NCBI GenBank assembly: GCA_945906015.1
Contig: CAMDQV010000028.1
Span: 1 to 13,340, forward strand
Length of the DNA stretch: 13,340 bases
Source: Pedobacter schmidteae
GTDB lineage: Bacteria > Bacteroidota > Bacteroidia > Sphingobacteriales > Sphingobacteriaceae
Direction of reading: 5' to 3'
Below, piece by piece: positions 1 to 6,542 of this stretch. The notes beneath the pieces are model-generated. The model made no database searches, was not told the origin of the DNA, and saw nothing but the letters and a program-made list of their open reading frames with translations. Position 1 is the first letter of the stretch. The number at the start of each line of letters is the position of its first letter. The translations under genes and the position numbers were made by a program.

Positions 1-1281
1 CCAGGCGGGCATTTTATTATTTAGGATGTACGAAATAGCAATTTCTGCAGCATTTGTAGATTTAAATGTCCCGGGTTTAACAACATATTCATTCCCCTTT
101 TTGATAAGGTCGAAACCCGGATATTTCTGCTGAAATTTTAATTTTGCCTGATCGATGGTCTTGTCAAAATCTGCTACCGTGATTCCTTCAGCCGCTCGGA
201 TGTATAAGGTTGCTTTATGCTGTTCTGCATCACCCTGCCTAAGCTCCAGTACTGCTTTTGTGCCGCGCATCAAGGCATAGTGCGTATCACCAGAAGCAAC
301 AGGCTCTCTGTACTTCCACAAAACCGATACTCTGGAATGAATTCCTTTTATCGTATAATTAATTTCGCCATTTGCATACACTGATAAAATACTGTCTTTC
401 AGGTATTTATTCAGATAATCAGGGTATTCTACACGGGTAACCAGTTTAAATTCTGAAGGAGTAAGCTCGGTAGGCCATTCCTTTGAACTCAGGATTCTGA
501 TGTCTTTTGTGGTATTTAAAATCTGATCTGGGAAGGCTACCCATTGAGTCATATCAACCAGGTGAGTGCTTACGTCAGTAATTCCATGCCCCTGTTGTTC
601 AATGTCAAAGAACCAGGCTGGTCGTTTGGCAGGTTCAGACCCCGAGAATTTAAGAAAATGATGGAGGTTTGCCTGAATTAAGGATGGATTATCCTTGCTG
701 CCTTTGGTGAGTGTACCAAATAGTTCCTGACTTGCAGCCAGTTCTCTTTGCAGGATATTACTGATATCATAGCGACTATCCATTGGGTCGAAGAGCAAAA
801 CATTCTTTTTTGTAGCTATTTTGAACGACTCTTTCAGCTTTTCGAAATCCTGTGTAGTTACTGCCAATGGTTTATCGGCAAGGATATGTAAACCCGCTTC
901 AATGGAACGACGAATGTAATTGGCTTTTTTACTGTTATTTCCTGAAATGATCACGGCATTTCCTTTTTTCTCAGCAAGCATTTTTTCCAGATAATCACTT
1001 CCGGTATAAAGAATGATCTTCCATTTAGTTGGGTTGCTTGTACGATTGTTGCCTCTGCTGATGCTGCTCAGGTAAGTTTCTACATCCGGTCCTGCAGGAG
1101 CATACACATGAACTTCCGGATCGATACCTTCATACATTCTTCCCTGCATATAGGTTGCATGCCCGTGCCCGGGATCTAGTACAATCAGTTTAATAGATGG
1201 CTTTTGTGCTAGGACTATGGTGGTACTGCATGTGAGTAGTAATAACAAAAATGTTATTTTAACTATTTTAATTAATCTCAT
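1..1281 (-). CDS. Secreted Gfo/Idh/MocA-family oxidoreductase with putative oxidoreductase C-terminal domain (partial)
   Basis: The frame stays open from an ATG at 1281 to the window edge, giving 427 residues with the C-terminus missing. Residues 1-26 form a Sec-type signal peptide: K/R-rich start, poly-Leu core, and a V-L-A before Q26. A Rossmann-like segment follows, with a glycine-rich turn L-D-P-G-H-G-H-A at 35-42. The ADKP at 135-138 corresponds to the E-K-P motif of Gfo/Idh/MocA enzymes. G231-x4-D236-x3-H240 resembles the family's active-site helix. The rest resembles the putative oxidoreductase C-terminal family found in Bacteroidota. These enzymes normally oxidise or reduce sugars and polyols with a tightly bound NAD(P); the substrate here cannot be told. 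The gene stands alone on this strand in the window. The fold is fairly sure, the reaction is not. The DPGHG string resembles an amidase motif, but nothing else does. Confidence 0.85.
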   Translation of the reverse strand, partial: MRLIKIVKITFLLLLLTCSTTIVLAQKPSIKLIVLDPGHGHATYMQGRMYEGIDPEVHVYAPAGPDVETYLSSISRGNNRTSNPTKWKIILYTGSDYLEKMLAEKKGNAVIISGNNSKKANYIRRSIEAGLHILADKPLAVTTQDFEKLKESFKIATKKNVLLFDPMDSRYDISNILQRELAASQELFGTLTKGSKDNPSLIQANLHHFLKFSGSEPAKRPAWFFDIEQQGHGITDVSTHLVDMTQWVAFPDQILNTTKDIRILSSKEWPTELTPSEFKLVTRVEYPDYLNKYLKDSILSVYANGEINYTIKGIHSRVSVLWKYREPVASGDTHYALMRGTKAVLELRQGDAEQHKATLYIRAAEGITVADFDKTIDQAKLKFQQKYPGFDLIKKGNEYVVKPGTFKSTNAAEIAISYILNNKMPAW

Positions 1282-1545
1282 TTTAATTATCCTTTTAGTT
1301 TTCTGTCTTTTGCCAGATCGAGCGCTTATTTTTTCCTAAATAAATTTAATTAAACTTTAGAAAAAAGATGAAGTCATTTCTTGTTTGCATGTTCTCAAAT
1401 ATAAGAGAATTGATGATTTTTATGGCCTGGATTGAATATCAAATATAAAGCTAAAATGTCATCCCGAAACCTGCCCTCCAGCAGGTGAGGGACCTTCGTG
1501 AAACTGACATATATACATCTTTGTAGATGTTTTTGGAAAAGCACA

Positions 1546-1577
1546 GGTTAGTTGGTTAGTTGGTTAGTTGGTTAGTA
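1546..1577. repeat. Tandem octamer repeat GGTTAGTT, four copies
   Basis: Four head-to-tail copies of GGTTAGTT start at 1546, 1554, 1562 and 1570; the last ends in A instead of T. Degenerate AGTTAG-like sequence continues to about 1600. The array is non-coding and is the kind of simple repeat that changes copy number by slippage. Confidence 0.9.
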
Positions 1578-1599
1578 GTTAGTTTAGTTGTAAGTAGTT

Positions 1600-1664
1600 T
1601 AACCTCCTAACTCCTATCTCAGACCTCCTACTTCATACCTCCTACCTCTTACCTCCTACCCCTG
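1600..1664. repeat. Pyrimidine-rich degenerate repeat (ACCTCCTA-like)
   Basis: This C/T-rich tract on the plus strand is built from degenerate copies of A-CCTCCTA-like units spaced about 7-15 bases apart. It directly follows the GTTAGTT array. No ORF or known element matches it. The complementary strand is purine-rich and contains repeated TAGGAGGT, an SD-like string that is coincidental here because no start codon is served. Confidence 0.75.
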
Positions 1665-1737
1665 ATGGTACAATAGATAATACTATTGAAATGAGAATTG
1701 AAAAACATTTTAATACGCTCCATTAATATAATAGCCA

Positions 1738-1764
1738 TTGCTAATTTAGGAATTGTATATTTTG
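1738..1764 (+). promoter_or_regulatory. Possible Bacteroidota-type promoter of the M14 peptidase gene
   Basis: A TTG at 1738-1740 is followed 15 bases later by TATATTTTG at 1756-1764. This is close to the Bacteroidota -7 consensus TAnnTTTG but one base longer. It would place transcription start about 20-25 bases before the ATG at 1794. The match is imperfect and the region is AT-rich, so it is only a candidate. Confidence 0.25.
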
Positions 1765-1793
1765 TATTTTTAGCGGATTAACATTTCAATTAC

Positions 1794-3278
1794 ATGCGAT
1801 CAAAAAATATATTTCTTACGGCTTTACTGATTATTAGTGTTCAAATTGCTGCTGCTCAAGACTCTGTTCAGGTTAAAAAAGATGTAGATAGGGTATGGGA
1901 TAATTATGAACTGTATCATGAAGCCAGTATCAAAAATCGCTTTATAAAGCATAGTGATGTTTTGCAACTGATTCAGAAAAATAATAGTTCTGGATTATTT
2001 ATGACCGAGGAGCTAGGTCGGTCGATTAAAGGACGCAGCATCAATCATATGACCTATGGCAGGGGCAGCACTAAGGTATTACTCTGGTCGCAAATGCATG
2101 GAGATGAATCTACCGCAACGATGGCTTTGTTCGATCTGTTCAATTTTTTAGCAGGAATCGATGAGTTTGATCCTTTGCGTAAGATGATTAGGGATAATCT
2201 GGAACTACATTTCGTTCCGATGCTTAATCCTGATGGTGCTCAGGAATGGAAGAGAAGAAATGATCAGGAAATCGATATTAACCGCGATGCCCGTTTGCTA
2301 GTCACCCCAGAGGGAAGAGCGTTGATGGAGATCGCCAAAAAAATTCAGCCTGAAATCGGTTTTAACTTGCATGATCAAAGTACGCTTTATGCAGCTGGTC
2401 GTACCGATAAATCGGCTACGATTTCATTTCTTGCTCCAGCCTATAATTATCCAAAAGATATGAATGGTAGCAGGAAAATAGCTACCCAGCTGATCCTAAC
2501 CATGAATGATGCGCTCCAGACTAAAATTCCCGGTAATATTGCGAAATACGATGATGCTTTTGATCCACGTTGTTTTGGAGATACCTTTCAGGCCATGGGA
2601 ATATCCACCATTCTTATAGAATCAGGAGGTTTTAAAGCCGATCCTGAGAAACAATACATCAGAAAAATAAATTTCTATGCGCTTTTGACGGCTTTGGAGT
2701 CTATTGCCAAAAAGTCTTATGCTAGTCAGAGTCTTTCAAAATATGAATCGATTCCTGAAAACAGCAGGTCATTGTATGATCTGGTGGTGAGGAATGTGAG
2801 TATTAACAAAGATGGAATACCTTTCAGAACTAATCTTGGGATAAATCTATCCCAGGTTAAGGGACCTAATTTTGCGAGTATGTCTTATAACGGGCAAATA
2901 GAGGAGCTTGGAGATTTGGAGCTTAGTTATGGTCACCATGAAATTGAAGCTTCTCAATTGAGTTTGATTCCTGGAAAGGTTAAATTGCTCCTGAAAAGTG
3001 AATGGGATAAGTTAACTCAGGAAGAAGAATTTCAGCTGATTAAGGAAGGCTATTTATTCGTGAAATGGTCTGATGCTCAATCTCCTGTCGGACCGCTGAG
3101 CAACAGGCTTCTAAACCTGACTAATAATGAAATCGGACCACTTAAAGCAGCAGGTATTGGTCAGCAGGCTCAGTTCCTATTAACCAGAGAAGGTAAACCT
3201 GAATTTGCTGTTATCAATGGATATTTACTTAATCTAAATCAGGATATGCAGCAGTTGCCGAATGTATTTGGGTACTGA
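1794..3278 (+). CDS. Secreted M14-family zinc carboxypeptidase
   Basis: The 494-residue product starts with a signal peptide (residues 1-22, ending A-A-A-Q). The M14 metallopeptidase signature is complete. H102 and E105 in M-H-G-D-E, together with H193 in N-L-H-D, are the expected zinc ligands. N163-R164 is the carboxylate-binding pair, and E276 in I-L-I-E-S-G-G is the expected catalytic glutamate. L-N-P-D-G at 144-148 is also typical. The catalytic domain covers roughly residues 60-305. A less conserved tail of about 190 residues follows, which I do not recognise. M14 enzymes remove C-terminal residues from peptides; some cut peptidoglycan peptides. The gene meets the amidase gene tail to tail with a 30-base gap. 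A role in cell-wall peptide processing is only suggested by these neighbours; general protein scavenging is equally possible. Confidence 0.9.
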   Translation: MRSKNIFLTALLIISVQIAAAQDSVQVKKDVDRVWDNYELYHEASIKNRFIKHSDVLQLIQKNNSSGLFMTEELGRSIKGRSINHMTYGRGSTKVLLWSQMHGDESTATMALFDLFNFLAGIDEFDPLRKMIRDNLELHFVPMLNPDGAQEWKRRNDQEIDINRDARLLVTPEGRALMEIAKKIQPEIGFNLHDQSTLYAAGRTDKSATISFLAPAYNYPKDMNGSRKIATQLILTMNDALQTKIPGNIAKYDDAFDPRCFGDTFQAMGISTILIESGGFKADPEKQYIRKINFYALLTALESIAKKSYASQSLSKYESIPENSRSLYDLVVRNVSINKDGIPFRTNLGINLSQVKGPNFASMSYNGQIEELGDLELSYGHHEIEASQLSLIPGKVKLLLKSEWDKLTQEEEFQLIKEGYLFVKWSDAQSPVGPLSNRLLNLTNNEIGPLKAAGIGQQAQFLLTREGKPEFAVINGYLLNLNQDMQQLPNVFGY

Positions 3279-3301
3279 TTTTAGGTTATAACTCTAAGTC
3301 A

Positions 3302-3319
3302 TTCCAGATTAATCTGGAA
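3302..3319. repeat. Perfect 18-bp palindrome between convergent genes
   Basis: TTCCAGATT is followed directly by its reverse complement AATCTGGAA. The palindrome lies between the convergent M14 peptidase and amidase genes and contains the amidase stop codon (TAA on minus, 3309-3311). It has no T-run on either side, so it is not a classical intrinsic terminator. It may still serve as a transcript-end hairpin for either gene. Confidence 0.6.
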
Positions 3320-4298
3320 AGAATTCACTCACTCTTTTCTCTTCCTGCATTGCTTCATCCGGATTTCCGAGTTTATTTAATAAAATAACTCTGTATTTAT
3401 GGCATTGGGCTGCAACATAAGAGTCGGGGAATGATCTTGCTGATTTTGTGAAAAGATCGTAAGCTTTTTGAAGAAATCCTTTATCCTTGCTTTTCATTAA
3501 CTCTTTGGCTTCGTTAAAGTCTTGTAGCCAGCGTTTTGCCAGCGGACTCATACGTTCTGCTTCCTGAAGGGTAGCAAATTGTGGTGGAAAGTCGGATGCT
3601 ATTTTTGGGCTTATTTGGGGGATCGTACCTTTGAAAAAATTCTCAATAGTCAAGGCAAAAGCCATTGCTTCATTATAGTTATGTTCCTTTTCTTTTAAAC
3701 GGGCTTCTTCCTGTGGATTTGTGAAGAACGAAGCTTCTGCCAAAACACCTGGAATACCGTATGTTCCTCGTAACACAGATGCTCCGGCTCCTGAAAAGAT
3801 GGTAAAGTCAGAAACGACACTCACCTGAGTTTTTGATTTATACATGTATTTGACTAGGTTTTTTGCCAGTTGCTTTCCAAAGGCAACACCCGCTTTGTTC
3901 GACGAGGATAATCCGTGAAAATAGATAATTGGGAAATTTACTGAAGGGTCGGCTGTAGCATTATGGTGTATTGAAACAAAGAAATCTGCTTGGTTATCAA
4001 TCGTCATTTTTGAGCGGTCGGCTAATGGAAATGTAACGTCTGTACTTCGGGTCATTAATACTTTTGCACCCTTTTCTTCCAGCATTTCCTTAAGTGACAA
4101 TCCTACTCTGAGGTCAACCCATTCTTCACGTTCTCCTGTCGGACCCTGACGGTAACTGTCTGTAGTAGCTGATCCTCCATGTCCGGGATCGATAACTATA
4201 ATTTTCCCGTTCAAGGGTGAGATTTTTTGCGCAAAAGCAATGTTTAATGCTAAAAATAAGGTTAGGGCTAAAGAAAGAAAAAGTTTTGGGCTTTGCAT
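3309..4298 (-). CDS. N-acetylmuramoyl-L-alanine amidase (Amidase_3), exported
   Basis: This 329-residue protein cleaves the bond between N-acetylmuramic acid and the peptide stem of peptidoglycan. A signal peptide covers residues 1-23 (A-F-A before Q24). The Amidase_3 domain spans about 32-222. The zinc ligands are H40 in I-D-P-G-H-G-G, E58, and H111 in S-I-H-H-N-A; the catalytic glutamate is E188 in V-L-A-E-A-S-F-F-T-N. All are present, so the enzyme should be active. About 100 residues follow the domain; the last 70 look helical and TPR-like, possibly for protein binding. The gene starts 50 bases after the PBP4-like gene on the same strand, so the two are probably one transcript. The family is sure; the biological role (division, recycling or autolysis) cannot be told from the sequence. 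Confidence 0.93.
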   Translation of the reverse strand: MQSPKLFLSLALTLFLALNIAFAQKISPLNGKIIVIDPGHGGSATTDSYRQGPTGEREEWVDLRVGLSLKEMLEEKGAKVLMTRSTDVTFPLADRSKMTIDNQADFFVSIHHNATADPSVNFPIIYFHGLSSSNKAGVAFGKQLAKNLVKYMYKSKTQVSVVSDFTIFSGAGASVLRGTYGIPGVLAEASFFTNPQEEARLKEKEHNYNEAMAFALTIENFFKGTIPQISPKIASDFPPQFATLQEAERMSPLAKRWLQDFNEAKELMKSKDKGFLQKAYDLFTKSARSFPDSYVAAQCHKYRVILLNKLGNPDEAMQEEKRVSEFFPD

Positions 4299-4325
4299 GT
4301 TTTATTTAGATGATATTGAATAGTT

Positions 4326-4377
4326 AAAATCAGTATTTATTATGAAAATCAGTATTTATTATGAAAATCAGTAATTA
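4326..4377. repeat. 19-bp tandem repeat across the stop codon of the PBP4-like gene
   Basis: The unit AAAATCAGTATTTATTATG occurs at 4326-4344 and 4345-4363, with a partial, one-mismatch third copy at 4364-4377. The third copy encodes the last residues of the PBP4-like protein; the stop codon (TGA on minus) lies at the start of the middle copy. The repeat fills most of the 50-base spacer before the amidase gene. Confidence 0.95.
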
Positions 4378-5671
4378 TCCTAACCATTTCATTGCGAATG
4401 TCAGCTGTTGGGATTAGGAAATTATTGTTCATGAATGAAAATAAGTACTTTTTACCTTTCCGGGTGATGAAATATCCACCCTGTAAATGGACATTAGATA
4501 AACTACCGGTCTTGGCCCATACAAATGGAGTACCGTTATCTGTTTTGTAAGCAGTACGAATGGTGCCGCTCACACCACCTGCCGGAAATAAGTTCAAAAG
4601 TCTTTCTTCGTTATTAATTTTCTCTTTTAATTTGATTAGGATCTTGATGATGGAACGCGGACTGAATAAATTATTTCTAGATAATCCCGAACCATCTCTC
4701 CATTGAAATTTATCAGGCAAGTCACTTAAAAAATTTCTAGAACTGTAGGCAATGGCCGAGTCAACACTAAGCTTTCCAGGAAGTAAGGATGAACAAACAT
4801 ATAATAGTTGCTCGGCCAGATAATTGTCGCTTGGCAACATCATTCTGCGGTAAAGTGTATCTGATGGGATACTGAACAAAGTTTTTGCATTTTGTGGAAG
4901 CCTCATATTAAGGGTGTTTACCTGTTTTTTTAGGGTATCGGCAAGGAATGAGGCAGTAAGCTCAGAGCCTGGAACCAGGTAAAGTGTTTGCCTGAAATTG
5001 GCAGGCACTGGTATGTTTGGATAGGTAAATGAATTGGTTTCTTCATCTCGACGTACCGTAAAGGTTATTGGATGGTAAGTTGTATCTATTTTCAGAGATT
5101 TCTCTAAAAAAGTAGGGCTTAATCTAAGCTTTCTATCTTTGTCAGTGTAGGCTCTTCCTGTATTTTCTATAACGGGCATAGAAACCATCGCAATCTGATA
5201 AATGGCAGACCCTGCAAAATCGGTACTGCTGTTGCTATGCGAGTAGAAGAGTTTTTTGTCTGAATTTTTTAGAAAATCATAGATCTTTCTTGATTTAAGA
5301 TCGGGATGAAGGAAAGACGGATCACCCGTGCCCCAGAATATTAAGGAATCACCCCTAGTAATGTATCGCAAACCCGGAATGGAATCTCCTAGCATGTTTA
5401 AAGCCGTGTATAGCGTAAAAATTTTGGTGTTTGAAGCCGGAATAGCGGGTTTATTAGCATCCAGCTCAAATATTGGCTTATTGGTCACATTGTCATATAG
5501 CGCAAAGCCGGTATAATGATTATTTACTATTTCTGAATTCTTAAATACTTTAGCGACTTTTCGCTTTGTTAGTTTTTGTGCAAAAACAGGGCTAATGAAC
5601 AAGATGCTCAGGAACAGATAAATTAGTCCGCTTAATTTTTTCATGGTAATTTTTGAAGAATTAGACTTCAT
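4349..5671 (-). CDS. dacB: D-alanyl-D-alanine carboxypeptidase, PBP4-like (peptidase S13)
   Basis: The 440-residue periplasmic serine peptidase trims or cuts D-Ala-containing peptide stems of peptidoglycan. The three penicillin-binding motifs are in order: S80-N-T-K83 (nucleophile serine), S281-D-N283, and K387-T-G389. D-G-S-G-L-S-R at 326-332 is another S13 hallmark. The spacing of about 200 residues between the first two motifs fits the domain insertions of S13 enzymes. The first ATG at 5671 gives a polar nine-residue extension. An ATG at 5644 gives a cleaner signal peptide beginning M-K-K-L-S and ending F-A-Q, so the true start may be 5644. The gene precedes the amidase gene by 50 bases, probably in one operon. 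A 19-bp tandem repeat covers its end. The S13 family assignment is strong; the balance of carboxypeptidase and endopeptidase activity is unknown. Confidence 0.92.
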   Translation of the reverse strand: MKSNSSKITMKKLSGLIYLFLSILFISPVFAQKLTKRKVAKVFKNSEIVNNHYTGFALYDNVTNKPIFELDANKPAIPASNTKIFTLYTALNMLGDSIPGLRYITRGDSLIFWGTGDPSFLHPDLKSRKIYDFLKNSDKKLFYSHSNSSTDFAGSAIYQIAMVSMPVIENTGRAYTDKDRKLRLSPTFLEKSLKIDTTYHPITFTVRRDEETNSFTYPNIPVPANFRQTLYLVPGSELTASFLADTLKKQVNTLNMRLPQNAKTLFSIPSDTLYRRMMLPSDNYLAEQLLYVCSSLLPGKLSVDSAIAYSSRNFLSDLPDKFQWRDGSGLSRNNLFSPRSIIKILIKLKEKINNEERLLNLFPAGGVSGTIRTAYKTDNGTPFVWAKTGSLSNVHLQGGYFITRKGKKYLFSFMNNNFLIPTADIRNEMVRIITDFHNKY

Positions 5672-5850
5672 ACGTTTATTTATTATTTATCCTAGGAGAC
5701 CCTGCAAAATTCAGTTCTTGCTAAAAAAAAATATCTTAGGATTAATATCATGCAAGATAACTTTCTGGGTTTAATATTAAAAGTAATAAAAATGAGGATA
5801 TGTTAGTGGGTGCCGATGAGTGTGTGTTGTACCATTCGCCCCGGGCGGTC

Positions 5851-5900
5851 GAAGAACGGTTATTAAAGGTTTGTGCAAGTTTGTCGGAAAATGAAAATTG
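5851..5900. repeat. Fragment of the modular repeat (module d, first copy)
   Basis: The segment 5858-5888 matches 6119-6149 and 6818-6848 with a few differences; the shared core is GGTTATTAAAGGT followed by TGTGCAAG. A GAAGAAC-like lead-in and a trailing run ending AAAATTG are shared as well. Here it is not preceded by module c or followed by module e, so it looks like the remnant of an older, truncated unit. It abuts the next full copy. Confidence 0.85.
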
Positions 5901-5920
5901 AATTAACCTTTTGAATGATG

Positions 5921-6267
5921 TTCATTCCGCTCATAGCCGCGGGGGCCTTACCTTTTTCTATAGGAAAAAAGTACCAAGCCGAGACGGTACGACGAGACCA
6001 TGAGTACCTTTAAAAAACAATAAACAAAAGCGAATAAACGCTAACGCTGCGCCTGCTGCTATGAAAGTCAGTGGGTTGGCTAAATGAGTGCTTGCCGCAC
6101 CAGTCATGGCGGAAGAAAGGTTATTAAAGGTCTGTGCAAGCGTGTCGGATAAAAAAAATTGTGCTTCACATTCATAACCGCATTGCGCGGCATTGGACAG
6201 GGCGTTAATTCTAATTGCATCCCAAAACAAAATTCAAAGCCCTGTACGCAGCCGTTTGTGGATGAAC
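5921..6267. repeat. Modular dispersed repeat, copy X
   Basis: The copy consists of modules in the order a-b-c-d-e. Module a is 5921-5946 (identical to 6543-6568). Module b is an imperfect T-run/A-run hairpin at 5951-5971. Module c is 6038-6113, with 4 mismatches in 76 bases against 6602-6677. Module d is 6119-6149 and module e is 6183-6267. In module e, ACAGGGC at 6197-6203 pairs with GCCCTGT at 6239-6245. About 60 bases at 5977-6035 between b and c are absent from copy Y. A 90-codon minus-strand frame (5958-6230) crosses the copy, but the frame is not kept in copy Y, so I do not call a gene. Confidence 0.88.
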
Positions 6268-6345
6268 GTTCATAACATCACTAACGTTAACCTTAGTACC
6301 CTTTTAGATTTTCACTAAAAAAACAAATACCAAATGAACTACAAT

Positions 6346-6454
6346 ACCCGGGCGCAGGGATGAAAGAACGGCGGGCCGGGTGTTTTGCCCTGTGCGGTGG
6401 AAGCATCGTTCTTTCTTGAATTTTTGGTGCCTTTTGTTTCAAGACAAAAGACAC
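6346..6454. repeat. GC-rich hairpin element (GAAAGAACG...CGTTCTTTC)
   Basis: GAAAGAACG at 6362-6370 pairs perfectly with CGTTCTTTC at 6407-6415 around a 36-base GC-rich loop. A second hairpin follows: CTTTTGT at 6431-6437 pairs with ACAAAAG at 6444-6450 around TTCAAG, and a mismatch separates it from an outer GTG/CAC pair. No ORF is present. The layout resembles dispersed palindromic elements of Bacteroidota genomes, but only one copy lies in the window. Confidence 0.7.
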
Positions 6455-6462
6455 AAATAATC

Positions 6463-6477
6463 TTTGCCACAGGCAAA
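6463..6477. repeat. Short hairpin TTTGCC/GGCAAA
   Basis: TTTGCC at 6463-6468 and GGCAAA at 6472-6477 form a six-base stem around ACA, directly after the preceding hairpin element. On the minus strand it is not followed by a T-run. It is probably part of the same repeat cluster. Confidence 0.45.
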
Positions 6478-6510
6478 AACCTGATTTTCATCAAATAACT
6501 AATTTCCCTT

Positions 6511-6535
6511 ATGCTTAGTGGTACCCACTAAGCAT
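6511..6535. repeat. Strong hairpin: 11-bp perfect stem, 3-base loop
   Basis: ATGCTTAGTGG at 6511-6521 is followed by TAC and then by the exact reverse complement CCACTAAGCAT. It lies between the GC-rich hairpin element and copy Y of the modular repeat. No gene ends within several hundred bases on either side and no T-run follows, so a simple terminator role is unlikely. Confidence 0.85.
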
Positions 6536-6542
6536 TTATAAT

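Larger units (their letters stand above)
1282..1793. other. Intergenic region between divergent genes, with low-complexity repeats
   Basis: This 512-bp gap between two divergently transcribed genes has no credible ORF. It contains a short hairpin-bearing stretch after a GTCATCCCG string (ACCTGC at 1469-1474 against GCAGGT at 1481-1486). A second hairpin pairs ACATCT at 1515-1520 with AGATGT at 1525-1530. A tandem octamer array and a pyrimidine-rich tract follow. The remainder is AT-rich and must contain the promoters of both flanking genes. Confidence 0.7.

Noticed and set aside
1150..1182. L-D-P-G-H-G-H-A string resembling the amidase I-D-P-G-H-G-G motif
   Set aside because: The rest of the protein has the Rossmann and A-D-K-P features of Gfo/Idh/MocA enzymes and lacks the other amidase zinc ligands; it is the glycine-rich cofactor turn.
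5958..6230. A 90-codon minus-strand frame with a hydrophobic segment, possible small membrane protein
   Set aside because: It lies wholly inside repeat copy X. The second copy does not keep the frame, and the differences in the shared core are all amino-acid changing.
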